Assembly (NCBI RefSeq): GCF_003971195.1 | Contig: NZ_CP034593.1 | Location: 434,001-498,000 of the forward strand | Origin: Flaviflexus ciconiae | Lineage (GTDB): Bacteria; Actinomycetota; Actinomycetes; Actinomycetales; Actinomycetaceae | Direction: 5' to 3' | Length of the DNA stretch: 64,000 bases | Shown here: positions 42,848 to 51,379 of the stretch, piece by piece | Position numbering within the stretch: the stretch's first letter is position 1 | How the letters are laid out: each line of letters starts with the position of its first letter | Made by a program: the position numbers and the translations under genes | The notes under the pieces: model-generated | What the model was told of the DNA's origin: nothing | Databases searched by the model: none | Seen by the model: only the letters and a program-made list of their open reading frames with translations

Positions 42848-44271
42848 TTAGATGTCGAAGTAGAGCTCGAACTCGTGCGGGTGTGGGCGCTGACGCAGGG
42901 GAGCGATCTCGTGCGTGTACTTGTAGTCAATCCACGTGTCGATGAGATCCTGCGTAAACACGTCGCCTTCGAGAAGGAACTCGCTGTCTACGCGCAGTGC
43001 TTCGAGTGCGCCCTCGAGAGAGGTTGGGACCTGTTCGATCTCCGCGTGCTCCTCGGGGGAAGCTCGTAAAGGTCCTTATCGATCGGGTCGGCAGGCTCAA
43101 TGCGGTTCTTGATGCCGTCGATACCAGCCATGAGCTGGGCCGAGAACGCCAGGTAGGGGTTCGACGAGGGGTCCGGTACGCGGAACTCGAGACGCTTCGA
43201 TTTCGGTGAGGATCCGGTGACTGGGATACGGATGCAGGCGGAACGGTTGCGGGCCGAGTAGACCAGGTTAACGGGTGCCTCAAAGCCGGGAACAAGACGG
43301 TGGAAGGAGTTCACCGACGGGTTTGTGAAAGCCAGCAGGGCTGGGGCGTGCTTGAGCAGACCGCCGATGTACCAGCGTGCCATGTCTGACAGCCCGCCAT
43401 AACCCCTCTCATCAGCAAAGAGTGGTTCGCCGTCCTTCCAGAGAGACTGGTGGCAGTGCATGCCAGACCCGTTGTCACCGAAGATTGGCTTGGGCATGAA
43501 GGTGGCGGTCTTACCATCCTCCCAGGCAACGTTCTTGATGATGTACTTAAACTTCATGAGGTCATCGGCCGCGGCAAGCAGAGTGTCGAACGTGTAGTTG
43601 ATTTCCTGCTGTCCCGCCGTACCAACCTCGTGGTGGGCGCGCTCAACCTTGAGACCGGCCTCGGCCATGACCCTGCTCATTTCGTCCCGGAGGTCAGCGA
43701 ACTGATCGTTGGGGGAGACGGGGAAGTAGCCGCCCTTCATGCGGGTCTTATAGCCCTTATTGCCGCCCTCTTCTTCGCGGCCGGTGTTCCACCATGCCGT
43801 GTTGGAGTTGATGTGGTAGTACGACTCGTGCTCGTTCGTATCGAAGCGAACATCGTCGAAAATGTAGAACTCTGCTTCGGCGCCGAAGAAGACGGTGTCG
43901 GCGATTCCCGTGGAGCGAAGATAGTTCTCGGCCTTGGCGGCAATGTTCCGGGGGTCGCGGGAGTACGTTTCGTTCGTGAACGGATCGACGATAGAGAAGT
44001 TGACGACGAGGGTCTTGGCCTTGCGGAACGGATCGATGAAGGCCGAGGACACGTCGGGGATGAGCTTCATGTCGGATTCGTGAATTGCCTGGAAGCCGCG
44101 AATCGAAGAAGCATCAAACATGAGGCCCTCGGTGAAGACATCCTCGGAGAAGGTTTCTATGGGGATGTTGAAGTGCTGCATAATCCCTGGCAGGTCGCAG
44201 AACCTGACATCGATGAACTTAACGTCCTGTTCCCGTGTGTAGGCGATTGCCTCTTCAGCAGTGGCGAACAT
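42848..44271 (-). pseudogene. glnA1: Glutamine synthetase type I-beta (GlnA1), frameshifted near the 3' end as assembled
   Basis: From ATG 44271 the frame matches class I-beta glutamine synthetase: [32 protein letters not shown], the metal-site [24 protein letters not shown], and the [17 protein letters not shown] and [11 protein letters not shown] segments. After DKDLYELPP the reading frame shifts. The expected ending ([17 protein letters not shown] to [11 protein letters not shown]) is present one frame away and ends in TAA at 42848. One more base in the run of five G at 43055-43059 restores a protein of 474 residues, the usual length, with the tail needed for the active site of the next subunit. 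The adenylylation tyrosine would fall just before the frameshift, in the part that is intact. A GAGGAGAAAC site precedes the start. Confidence 0.9.
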
Positions 44272-44401
44272 GTTTCTCCTCAGATGATGGATTCACCGCA
44301 ATGCTATATCGATCATGGGCCAAGGAGGCAGGCCGTCCACTGTTTTGCTCGGCACATGTTGAATGTCTGATGTGAAGATTTGACCCACTAGGATGGTTTT
44401 C

Positions 44402-44752
44402 ATGGCTGACACAATCCCCCTTGCTCCGTTCGGACGCAGGCTGATCGCTCTCGTCATTGACTGGCTTGTCGCCGTCGCAATTTCGATGGGCTTCTTCAAC
44501 TACAACGAATGGGCAACCCTGGGGATGTTCGCCCTCATGAACTTCCTCCTGATCGGCACAATCGGCGGAACCATCGGCCACTTCATCGTCGGCATTGCCG
44601 TTCGCCGGATCAATGGCCAGTTACCCGGGCCTCGCAAGGCCCTTGGCCGCACTGTTCTCCTCTGCCTTGTCATCCCGGCAATCTTCACGGTTCCCGACGG
44701 TCGTAGCTACCACGACGCCCTCATGAAGACCACGATCACGAGGGTGCGCTAG
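44402..44752 (+). CDS. RDD-family membrane protein
   Basis: The 116-residue protein has the RDD signature near the N-terminus, FGRRLIALVIDWLVAVAISM, and three or four membrane helices. The GTIGGTIGHFIVGIAVRRINGQ segment and a late RTVLLCLVIPAIF helix fit the family, named for Arg-Asp-Asp though the second D is often lost. Function is unknown; some relatives affect sodium or pH tolerance. ATG at 44402 is used. The gene is divergent from glnA1 and occupies the position where RDD genes often lie in actinobacteria. Confidence 0.85.
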   Translation: MADTIPLAPFGRRLIALVIDWLVAVAISMGFFNYNEWATLGMFALMNFLLIGTIGGTIGHFIVGIAVRRINGQLPGPRKALGRTVLLCLVIPAIFTVPDGRSYHDALMKTTITRVR

Positions 44753-45045
44753 AACTCAGGTTTCAACGGCGTCGCCATTCGGGCCCTCGTGGAGGACTCA
44801 TCGACTCGATATCGAGCCAGCTCGGTGGAACAAGCCGCCACGTTCTCGTTACGTTGCCCGACCAATCCCCATGCCTTCGTCAGGTCGGGGATCTTGCAGA
44901 GCTTTCCGTTAACGCGGGCTAGGTCCCGAGATCGACTCGGGAAAAGCTGGGTCATCAAGCAATCGTTCCGCCTGGCCGGGCAGTGGCCGCCACTTGAGTC
45001 AACTGGGAGTGCACGCTGACGATATGCCGAAAGGTCGGTCATCAA
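44749..45045 (-). CDS. Possible hypothetical protein or fragment
   Basis: The minus strand encodes up to 98 residues. The second half, GKLCKIPDLTKAWGLVGQRN and then ENVAACSTELARYRVDESS, looks protein-like, whereas the first half (Arg- and Pro-rich) does not. No ribosome binding site is evident. It could be the end of a decayed gene. I do not recognise a family. Confidence 0.25.
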   Translation of the reverse strand: MMTDLSAYRQRALPVDSSGGHCPARRNDCLMTQLFPSRSRDLARVNGKLCKIPDLTKAWGLVGQRNENVAACSTELARYRVDESSTRARMATPLKPEF

Positions 45046-45094
45046 CTAGCGCGGCGTTTCGATCAAGTAGCCCGGTGCTTCCGATGCTGAGAAA

Positions 45095-45136
45095 CAAAGA
45101 TCTCCGGCCCAGGCGTTTCTGGACCGGAGATCTTTG
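45095..45136 (-). terminator. Terminator after the DUF4191 gene
   Basis: CAAAGATCTCCGG (45095-45107) and CCGGAGATCTTTG (45124-45136) form a perfect 13-base-pair stem. It lies 30 bases past the DUF4191 stop on the minus strand and is followed by TTTCTCAG. Confidence 0.75.
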
Positions 45137-45166
45137 TGACGAAGAAGATGACTGCTGGGCTGGGCC

Positions 45167-45865
45167 TTAGCGGCCGCGGGTGGCCTTGCGATCCGGGCGC
45201 ATCTTGTACGGATCGATTCCCTTAGGGATCGGAAGCTGGTTTGTTTTGATCGAGTCGTAGCGCTTAGCAACAACGCTGACCTCCGCGGAGGTGAGCTTCT
45301 TCGGGAGCTTCTTGAGCGACTTCATGAGCTTCGCGAGGCGGACCTGACCATCATCAGTGCCCACGTTGACGGTGTGAACCGGCACGTTCGGGGCGATACG
45401 GCGGGCCTGCTTGCGTTCTTCCTCCACGAGCTTATTGACGCGGTTCGTCGGGCCCTCGGTGACAAGGACGACGCCGGGCTTACCGATCAGTCGGAAAACC
45501 ATGTCCTGCGTACGTGCGTTGAAGCGGACGGGCTCCTCCTGGAAAGACCAGCCGCGGCGGATACGTCCGATAACGGCGGAGGCCGCTCCCGGCATCCCCT
45601 CCATCTGCTTGTAGGAGGCCGACTCAATAAAGCGAGTGAGGGTCACCATCGCGAGCATCGGGCCTAGGATCACGCCCGAGATGGTCCAGAGAATCCAGTT
45701 GTCGAGCAGGAAGCCGATGAGGATGAAGCCGCCCGTGACGACAACGAATACGCCAATGAGAAGCCAGGGCAGGTAGGGGTAGCTCTTCTTGGCGATCTTG
45801 AATCCGTCGCCGAGGAGCTGATGCCACTTGCGCTTACCCTGAGGGTTCTTATCGTCCTTTGCCAT
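45167..45865 (-). CDS. DUF4191 membrane protein
   Basis: The 232-residue protein is a conserved actinobacterial family. It has a basic N-terminus, two adjacent membrane helices (about residues 33-80, YLPWLLIGVFVVVTGGFILI then ILWTISGVILGPMLAMVTL) and a cytoplasmic domain containing RRGWSFQEEPVRFNARTQD and RLIGKPGVVLVTEGP. The conserved EGMPGAASAVIGRIRRGW motif follows the second helix. Function is unknown. In related genomes it is commonly near glnA1, lipA and lipB; here glnA1 and an RDD gene are near but the lip genes are not. Confidence 0.9.
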   Translation of the reverse strand: MAKDDKNPQGKRKWHQLLGDGFKIAKKSYPYLPWLLIGVFVVVTGGFILIGFLLDNWILWTISGVILGPMLAMVTLTRFIESASYKQMEGMPGAASAVIGRIRRGWSFQEEPVRFNARTQDMVFRLIGKPGVVLVTEGPTNRVNKLVEEERKQARRIAPNVPVHTVNVGTDDGQVRLAKLMKSLKKLPKKLTSAEVSVVAKRYDSIKTNQLPIPKGIDPYKMRPDRKATRGR

Positions 45866-45875
45866 GGGCCCTAGT

Positions 45876-47069
45876 CTAGCGCCTCGTATGCTTTGCGGCC
45901 GCTACGAAACCTATGACTCCCATGACGAAAGCGGACGCCGCGGCCACCCAGAAGCCGTACGCAAGCTCTGACTTAAGCAACTGTCCGGCCGCGGCAGCAC
46001 CAATGGCGACGCCGCCAACGTTTGCCGCACCGAGTGCGGTCATGGCGACACCGTCACCGCCCTTCGGGGCCAGCCGTGAGGCGAGAGTGAACATTGCCAC
46101 AGAGGCGGGACCGATGAACAGTCCGAGGACGAAAAGCACGCCGGCGAGTTGCCAGGGATCGTTTGTCAGCGGGGCGATGGGGACGAGAATGGTGAGGGCT
46201 ATGCCGGAGATTCCAATGCGGGTGCCTTGCGAGATGCGTTCGGGGATCGCCACCGCACCGAGCGCGGTAATTGCTGCGCCCGCCCCCATGGCCGCATAGA
46301 TCAGGCCCGCGTAGGACGTGGATCCAAAGATCTCGGCTGCCGCGGTGGTTGCTGTCTGCATCGAACCAAAGTAGGAGCCGAGACACAGCATCGAAAATAG
46401 CGCCGCCCAAATAATCGCGATGATCTTCCACAGGGAAGGCGCCACCGTTGTGGGATCCGGGTCCACGACCTTTTGGGGGGTGGAGCGGTGCAGGCCCAGG
46501 CCGGTTATGCAGGTGATGCCAATGACCGCCGTGACGATCAGCGGCGCCTCGGGGGAGATCGTTGAGGCGAGGATGCCGACGACGGCGGGGCCAAGAACGA
46601 AGTTCAATTCATCGGCGACAGTCTCGTAGGAAAGCGCCGTTGACAGCGCCTTCGGTGTCCGTGCCACCGGATACCAGCGAATCCTCATGAGAGCGCCAAC
46701 GGGAACGGTTGTGAGGCCCACGAGAGCACAGGCACCGAGGACAACCGCGAAGGGCAACCCCGCGACCGTGACGGCAATGAGGGTGACAAGCGTGCCAGCA
46801 TTGACGGGCCCGAGCGCGAGGAAGGGGAGGCGCTGCCCCGCACCGTCCGTCCATTTGCCGATGAGGGGCTGACCGATGCCGGTGGCAATGGCCAGAACAG
46901 CCGAGCTGATCGAGGCCGCGGCAATGCCGTGGTGGCTCGTCACGAGCGTGAGGACCCCGATGATGATCATCGACGTGGGGAGCCTTCCAACGAAGGCGAG
47001 TGGCATAAAGGCGCCTCCCCACAGACGGGGAAGATCTTTATAGCTGGTAAAAGAGGACAGGACGTTCAT
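45876..47069 (-). CDS. MFS transporter
   Basis: The 397-residue protein has twelve predicted membrane helices in two sixes, the major facilitator fold. Loop 2-3 contains GQPLIGKWTDGAGQR, a variant of the MFS motif A (GxLaDrxGRR), near residue 68. The second half opens near SLWKIIAIIWAALFSMLCLG. Charged residues within the helices are few, so the substrate cannot be guessed. The start ATG at 47069 follows GAAGGAAC. It lies just after DUF4191 on the same strand with 10 bases between, so the two may share a transcript. A 7-base inverted repeat lies upstream near 47108-47136. Confidence 0.8.
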   Translation of the reverse strand: MNVLSSFTSYKDLPRLWGGAFMPLAFVGRLPTSMIIIGVLTLVTSHHGIAAASISSAVLAIATGIGQPLIGKWTDGAGQRLPFLALGPVNAGTLVTLIAVTVAGLPFAVVLGACALVGLTTVPVGALMRIRWYPVARTPKALSTALSYETVADELNFVLGPAVVGILASTISPEAPLIVTAVIGITCITGLGLHRSTPQKVVDPDPTTVAPSLWKIIAIIWAALFSMLCLGSYFGSMQTATTAAAEIFGSTSYAGLIYAAMGAGAAITALGAVAIPERISQGTRIGISGIALTILVPIAPLTNDPWQLAGVLFVLGLFIGPASVAMFTLASRLAPKGGDGVAMTALGAANVGGVAIGAAAAGQLLKSELAYGFWVAAASAFVMGVIGFVAAAKHTRR

Positions 47070-47107
47070 GTAGCGCGATCGATTGAAGGAACAGGGCGAA
47101 GAAGAGT

Positions 47108-47136
47108 GTATCGGTATTTGGACATTATTCCGATAC
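47108..47136. promoter_or_regulatory. Inverted repeat upstream of the MFS gene
   Basis: GTATCGG (47108-47114) and CCGATAC (47130-47136) are separated by 15 AT-rich bases, 39 bases before the MFS start. A dimeric regulator could bind it. No candidate regulator gene is nearby. Confidence 0.3.
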
Positions 47137-47295
47137 TTTCGGAGGTGCCAGTCTTAGTTGGCAGTGCCGCTCGGGGCCGGCGGAGCCGGCCTGAGGCTGA
47201 CGGCGTCCGGCCGAACCGGGTGTCGCCGGCGGGAGTATTCCCGTGACTGAGCACCGGACATGTTTGAGATTGTGGGCAACGCTCTGGAGAAGACA

Positions 47296-47331
47296 AGAGT
47301 GAGGGGCCCGCTGTTGCGGGCCCCTCACTCT
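47296..47331 (-). terminator. Strong terminator after sucB
   Basis: AGAGTGAGGGGCCCGC (47296-47311) and GCGGGCCCCTCACTCT (47316-47331) form a perfect 16-base-pair stem with a four-base loop. It lies 25 bases past the sucB stop on the minus strand and is followed by TTGTCTTCT. Confidence 0.85.
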
Positions 47332-47355
47332 AACCTATGGCTTGGTTATCTGATT

Positions 47356-49137
47356 TCAGAGACCAACCTCGGAAGCGAAGTCGCCCTCTTCGAGGCGGGC
47401 CTTCACTGCTGACAGGTAGCGGCCTGCGTCAGCGCCATCGATGAGGCGGTGATCGTAGGACAGTGCCAGGTAAATGTAGTTGCGAATACCGATGGACTCG
47501 TTGCCGTACTCGTCCTTGACGACAGCCGGGCGCTTGACGATCGTGCCGACGCCGAGAATGGCGGACTCGGGTGCGTTGATGATCGGGGTGTCGAACAGAG
47601 CACCGGAGGAACCGGTGTTTGTGACCGTGAAGGTGCCGCCGGACAGCTCATCCGGGGAAACCTTGCCCGAGCGGGTACGCGAGGCGAGGTCAGCAATGGC
47701 CTTCGAGATGCCGGCGATGTTGAGATCGCCCGCATTCTTGATGACCGGGACCATGAGGCCGCGCTCCGTGTCAACAGCGATGCCGACATGCTCGTGACCG
47801 AAGTATTCGATGTTCTTCTCATCGACGATGCGAGCGTTGATCTTCGGGTGGGCCTTGAGGGCCTCGGTTGCGGCCTTAACGAAGAACGGTAGGAACGTGA
47901 GCTTGACGCCCTCGTTGGCCTGGAAGCTCTCCTTGGCTGCGGTGCGCAGTGCGACAACCTTCGTCACATCAACCTCGACAACGGTCGTGAGCTGAGCCGA
48001 GCCGTGGAGCGAGTCCATCATGCGCTGGGAAATAACCTGGCGCAGGCGGCTCATCTTCTCGGTCGTGCCGCGTAGCGGCGAAACCTCGGTGACCTTTGCG
48101 GACTTCGCGGGAGCTGCTGCAGGTGCGGCGGCCGGTGCGGCTGCCTTCTTTGCTTCCTCCGCGGCCTTCTTAGCGGCCTCGGCTGCAGCCTCGACGTCCT
48201 GGCGGCGGATCCTGCCACCAACGCCGGTACCTTCAACGGAAGAGAGGTCAACCTCGAGCTCGCGAGCAAGCTTGCGAACAATCGGGGTTACGTAGCTACC
48301 GGAAGCGGAATCGGCTGCTGACACGGCCGGAGCGGTCTTCACCTCGGCGGTTGCCTTCGGCTCTTCGGCAGCTGCCGAAGCAGACTCGGCAGCCGGGGCT
48401 GCCGGTGCGGAGGGCGCCTCGGGAGCGGACTGAGCGGACTCATCCTTAGGTTCTTCCTTCGGAGCTTCCTCTTCCTTCGGTGCTTCTTCCTTCTTCGAGG
48501 CGGGAGCGCCGGAACCGATGATGGCGACGGGGGCGCCAACGTCAACGGTCTCGTCCTCGCCGACGAGGATCTCAAGGAGAGTACCTGCGACGGGGGAGGG
48601 AACCTCGGTGTCAACCTTGTCGGTGGAAACCTCGAGGAGCGGCTCGTCGAGTTCGACCTCGTCGCCAACCTCCTTCAGCCACTGGGTGACGGTGCCCTCG
48701 GTGACGGACTCGCCAAGAGCCGGCATCGGGACTTCCTCGCCTTCGGAGGAACCGGAGTCGGCAGGAGCGGGCTCTTCTTCCTTCTTCCCTGCCGGAGCTT
48801 CCTCAGCGGGTGTTTCCTCGGCCGGTTCTTCAGCGGGTTCCTCTTCAGCGGGAGCCTCGGCCTCGGAATCGTCAGAACCGGAGTCGTCGGACGAGCCAGA
48901 GCCGTCACCGATGTAGGCGACGACGGCACCAACTTCGACGGTCTCGTCTTCCTCGACGACGATCTTCTCGAGAACGCCAGCAACGGGGGAGGGGACCTCC
49001 GTGTCAACCTTGTCGGTCGAGACCTCGAGCAACGGCTCGTCGAGCTCGACGGTGTCACCCACATTCTTCAGCCACTGAGTGACCGTTCCGTCTGTGACGG
49101 ATTCGCCCAGCGCGGGCATCTTAATTGCTTCAGACAT
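47356..49137 (-). CDS. sucB: Dihydrolipoamide acyltransferase E2 with two lipoyl domains (SucB/DlaT type)
   Basis: The 593-residue protein is the E2 core of a 2-oxo acid dehydrogenase complex. Two lipoyl domains (about residues 3-78 and 137-212) each have the lipoylated lysine in [11 protein letters not shown]. Acid- and Ala-rich linkers join them to a subunit-binding domain (about 285-320, [21 protein letters not shown]) and the catalytic domain (about 365-593) with [14 protein letters not shown], which holds the HxxxDG active site. In actinobacteria this protein commonly serves both pyruvate and 2-oxoglutarate complexes; the E1 genes are not in the window. ATG at 49137. It follows lpd on the same strand by about 20 bases. 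Confidence 0.93.
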   Translation of the reverse strand: MSEAIKMPALGESVTDGTVTQWLKNVGDTVELDEPLLEVSTDKVDTEVPSPVAGVLEKIVVEEDETVEVGAVVAYIGDGSGSSDDSGSDDSEAEAPAEEEPAEEPAEETPAEEAPAGKKEEEPAPADSGSSEGEEVPMPALGESVTEGTVTQWLKEVGDEVELDEPLLEVSTDKVDTEVPSPVAGTLLEILVGEDETVDVGAPVAIIGSGAPASKKEEAPKEEEAPKEEPKDESAQSAPEAPSAPAAPAAESASAAAEEPKATAEVKTAPAVSAADSASGSYVTPIVRKLARELEVDLSSVEGTGVGGRIRRQDVEAAAEAAKKAAEEAKKAAAPAAAPAAAPAKSAKVTEVSPLRGTTEKMSRLRQVISQRMMDSLHGSAQLTTVVEVDVTKVVALRTAAKESFQANEGVKLTFLPFFVKAATEALKAHPKINARIVDEKNIEYFGHEHVGIAVDTERGLMVPVIKNAGDLNIAGISKAIADLASRTRSGKVSPDELSGGTFTVTNTGSSGALFDTPIINAPESAILGVGTIVKRPAVVKDEYGNESIGIRNYIYLALSYDHRLIDGADAGRYLSAVKARLEEGDFASEVGL

Positions 49138-49158
49138 TTTGTATGCGTCTCCTTGAGC

Positions 49159-50538
49159 TTAGTTGTGGGTGTGCAACGGTTTGCCGGCAAGAGCGAGGAC
49201 AGCCTCGCCCACGGCCTCGTTCTGGGTGGGGTGAGCGTGAATGAGGTCGTCGAAGTCCTCCGGGAAGGCCTCCCAGGCAACCATGAGTTGGCCTTCGCCG
49301 ACCTGCTCTCCCATGCGGGCGCCAATGGCGTGGAAGCCGACGATCGGGCCGTCCTTTTCGCGTACGAGCTTGACGAAGCCTGCTGTTCCCAGCATCTGCG
49401 ACTTGCCGTTACCCGCGAGGTTGAACTCGGTGACCTCAACGTTCTCCTTACCGTACTTCTCCTCGGCGGCCGACTGGTTGAGGCCGACGGAGGAAACCTC
49501 CGGGTTGGTGAAGGTTACGCGCGGAATGAGATTCTCGTCGATGGCCTTGGGGGAAAGGCCTGCGATCTCCTCGGCAACAAAAATGCCCTGGAGGAAGCCG
49601 CGGTGTGCGAGCTGGAGGCCGGGAACAATGTCGCCGACCGCGTAAATGTTGGCGACTCCGGTGTGGAGGCGCTCGTTCGTGGTGATGAAGCCGCGATCCA
49701 TGGGGATGCCCTGCTCTTCGTAACCGAGGTTCGAGGTGGCCGGGCCACGGCCGATCGCAACGAGCAGGTAGGAGGCATCATAGGATTTGCCATCCTGCGT
49801 GTAGACCTTGACGCCGTTGTCGTTCTGCTCGACACGGTCAAACATGGTCTTCGTCTTGAAGTTAATCTTGCGCTTGCGGAAGGCACGCTCGAGAGCCTTC
49901 GATACTGCCGCGTCCTCGTTCGGGAGAAGGTTCGGCAGGCCCTCGATGATGGTGACATCCGCACCCATCGACTTCCATGCGGAAGCGAACTCGGAGCCGA
50001 TAACGCCGCCGCCGAGGACGACAACGGACTCCGGAACCTCTGTCATCCGCAGAGCCTGCTCGGAGGTGATGACGCGGCCCTCGATTGCGAGGCCCGGGAT
50101 CGACTTCGAGTAGGAGCCGGTGGCGAGAATGATGTTTTTGCCGGTCAGGACGCGGTCGCCAACCTGGACGGTGTTCGGGCCGGTGAGGCGACCCCAGCCT
50201 TCGACGGTCTCCACGTTGCGTGATGCGACAAGACCGGTGAGGCCCTTGTACATGCGGGCGACGACGCCGTCCTTGTAGGAGTTCAGTGCCTCCATGTCGA
50301 TTCCCTCGAACGAGGTCTTGACGCCAATGCTGGCGCCGTCGCGCGCCTCGTCAGCGACGTCAGCCGCGTGCAGAAGGGCCTTCGTCGGGATGCAGCCGCG
50401 GTGGAGGCATGTGCCACCAACCTTGTCGCCCTCAACGAGCGCGACCTTCAATCCCAACTGTCCTGCGCGCAGGGCAGCCGCATAGCCGCCCGATCCCGCA
50501 CCGAGGATGACGATGTCGTATTCCTGCGTGTCAGCCAC
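49159..50538 (-). CDS. lpd: Dihydrolipoyl dehydrogenase (E3)
   Basis: The 459-residue flavoprotein reoxidises dihydrolipoamide with NAD. FAD motif VILGAGSGGYAAALRAGQLG begins near residue 9. The redox disulfide is in GGTCLHRGCIPTKALL, the NAD motif is VVLGGGVIGSEFASAW near residue 178, and the dimer-domain active site is HAHPTQNEAVGEA near the C-terminus with its catalytic His-Glu pair. GTG at 50538 follows GGGAGATC; an in-frame start at 50559 lies inside that binding site. It heads the lpd-sucB operon, and a palindrome lies about 32 bases upstream. Confidence 0.95.
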   Translation of the reverse strand: MADTQEYDIVILGAGSGGYAAALRAGQLGLKVALVEGDKVGGTCLHRGCIPTKALLHAADVADEARDGASIGVKTSFEGIDMEALNSYKDGVVARMYKGLTGLVASRNVETVEGWGRLTGPNTVQVGDRVLTGKNIILATGSYSKSIPGLAIEGRVITSEQALRMTEVPESVVVLGGGVIGSEFASAWKSMGADVTIIEGLPNLLPNEDAAVSKALERAFRKRKINFKTKTMFDRVEQNDNGVKVYTQDGKSYDASYLLVAIGRGPATSNLGYEEQGIPMDRGFITTNERLHTGVANIYAVGDIVPGLQLAHRGFLQGIFVAEEIAGLSPKAIDENLIPRVTFTNPEVSSVGLNQSAAEEKYGKENVEVTEFNLAGNGKSQMLGTAGFVKLVREKDGPIVGFHAIGARMGEQVGEGQLMVAWEAFPEDFDDLIHAHPTQNEAVGEAVLALAGKPLHTHN

Positions 50539-50569
50539 GTAGATCTCCCTTAATCTCAACTCGACAACC

Positions 50570-50583
50570 CGACCGAACGGTCG
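50570..50583. promoter_or_regulatory. Candidate repressor site upstream of lpd-sucB
   Basis: CGACCGAACGGTCG is a 6+2+6 inverted repeat 32 bases before lpd. GACCGnnCGGTC cores are typical of TetR-type operators in actinobacteria. On the minus strand TTGGCC and AACTAT 16 bases later could be the -35 and -10, placing the site just past the transcription start. No regulator gene is near. Confidence 0.5.
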
Positions 50584-50679
50584 CGTTACACATAGTTATT
50601 GTTCCACTTTCTAGGCCAAACGTCATGGCAGTTCGGTCAGGTTCACCTCACCGCTGACGAAGAAAGTACACTGGACCCC

Positions 50680-50979
50680 ATGGGCATCTTCTCTCGACTG
50701 GGCGGCGGTGGCTCGCGTGAGCGCAGAAATGCGACGCGTGACCACTTTCAGGATTTCGTTGCAACACGCAAAGGCGTGGAAGCCTATCTGGAACCCGCAG
50801 GAGCCCGAGAACCCCTCGCCCTCATCCTCGTTGCGCGCGATGGCGAATGGACCAGACGCCAGGTTCCAAGCCCCAAAGAGGCCGCTAACCTTGCCACAGA
50901 GCTAGGTTTACCGTTCTACGAGATCATCCGTACCGGCTATCCGCAGCGCATGCGGGAATGGTCCCGCAAGAACAAATAG
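50680..50979 (+). CDS. Conserved actinobacterial protein of unknown function
   Basis: The 99-residue protein starts at ATG 50680 (MGIFSRLGGGGSRERRN). It has a beta-rich middle (LALILVARDGEWTRRQVPS) and an amphipathic helix EAANLATELGLPFYEIIRTG, ending in a basic tail. The small compact sequence is found beside lpd or pepA in other actinobacteria, and is sometimes labelled oxidoreductase without evidence. No catalytic or metal motif is visible. It is divergent from lpd and shares the 140-base promoter region. Confidence 0.7.
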   Translation: MGIFSRLGGGGSRERRNATRDHFQDFVATRKGVEAYLEPAGAREPLALILVARDGEWTRRQVPSPKEAANLATELGLPFYEIIRTGYPQRMREWSRKNK

Positions 50980-51292
50980 GGCCCATCCAACCCAGCTTTC
51001 ACGGTCCTCTGCGCCCAGTCCCATCCCGACAAGTTGGAGCCTAGGGACAGTGTCGGTGGGGCAGAATCACGTCGTGAATTTTGCCGATTGCAGGTTCGAT
51101 CGAGCCCGGATCAGCTTGTCTGATCACATGACATGTAACGAAGTTAATAGCGCCGATCGAGACTCGCAACGTGCTTATTCGCCTGTGGACTGTGGATAAG
51201 CCGGGGGTAGGGAAGAACGAGACGACAAAGAATCACATGAGCTGGCTCGACACTGACCAAGCTGGCGCGTTCGGTTGAACTCTTGCTTCCAT
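50980..51292. other. Intergenic region between convergent genes
   Basis: No coding frame was seen. CCTGTGGACTGTGGATAAG near 51183 resembles nothing that I can name. The region ends in the pepA terminator. Confidence 0.3.
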
Positions 51293-51344
51293 AGATTTGC
51301 TCCCCGGAAGGTGAACAATGTGGTTCAATCCGGGGAGCAAATCT
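51293..51344 (-). terminator. Terminator after pepA
   Basis: AGATTTGCTCCCCGG (51293-51307) and CCGGGGAGCAAATCT (51330-51344) form a perfect 15-base-pair stem, with GAAC/GTTC in the loop able to extend it. It lies 36 bases past the pepA stop on the minus strand. Confidence 0.8.
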
Positions 51345-51379
51345 TATTCAGGCGGCTCTAAGTGACCGTTCAGTTTCTC

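Noticed and set aside
43450..44370. 306-codon plus-strand frame opposite glnA1
   Set aside because: It is the complement of glutamine synthetase coding sequence; valine- and glycine-rich shadow without motifs.
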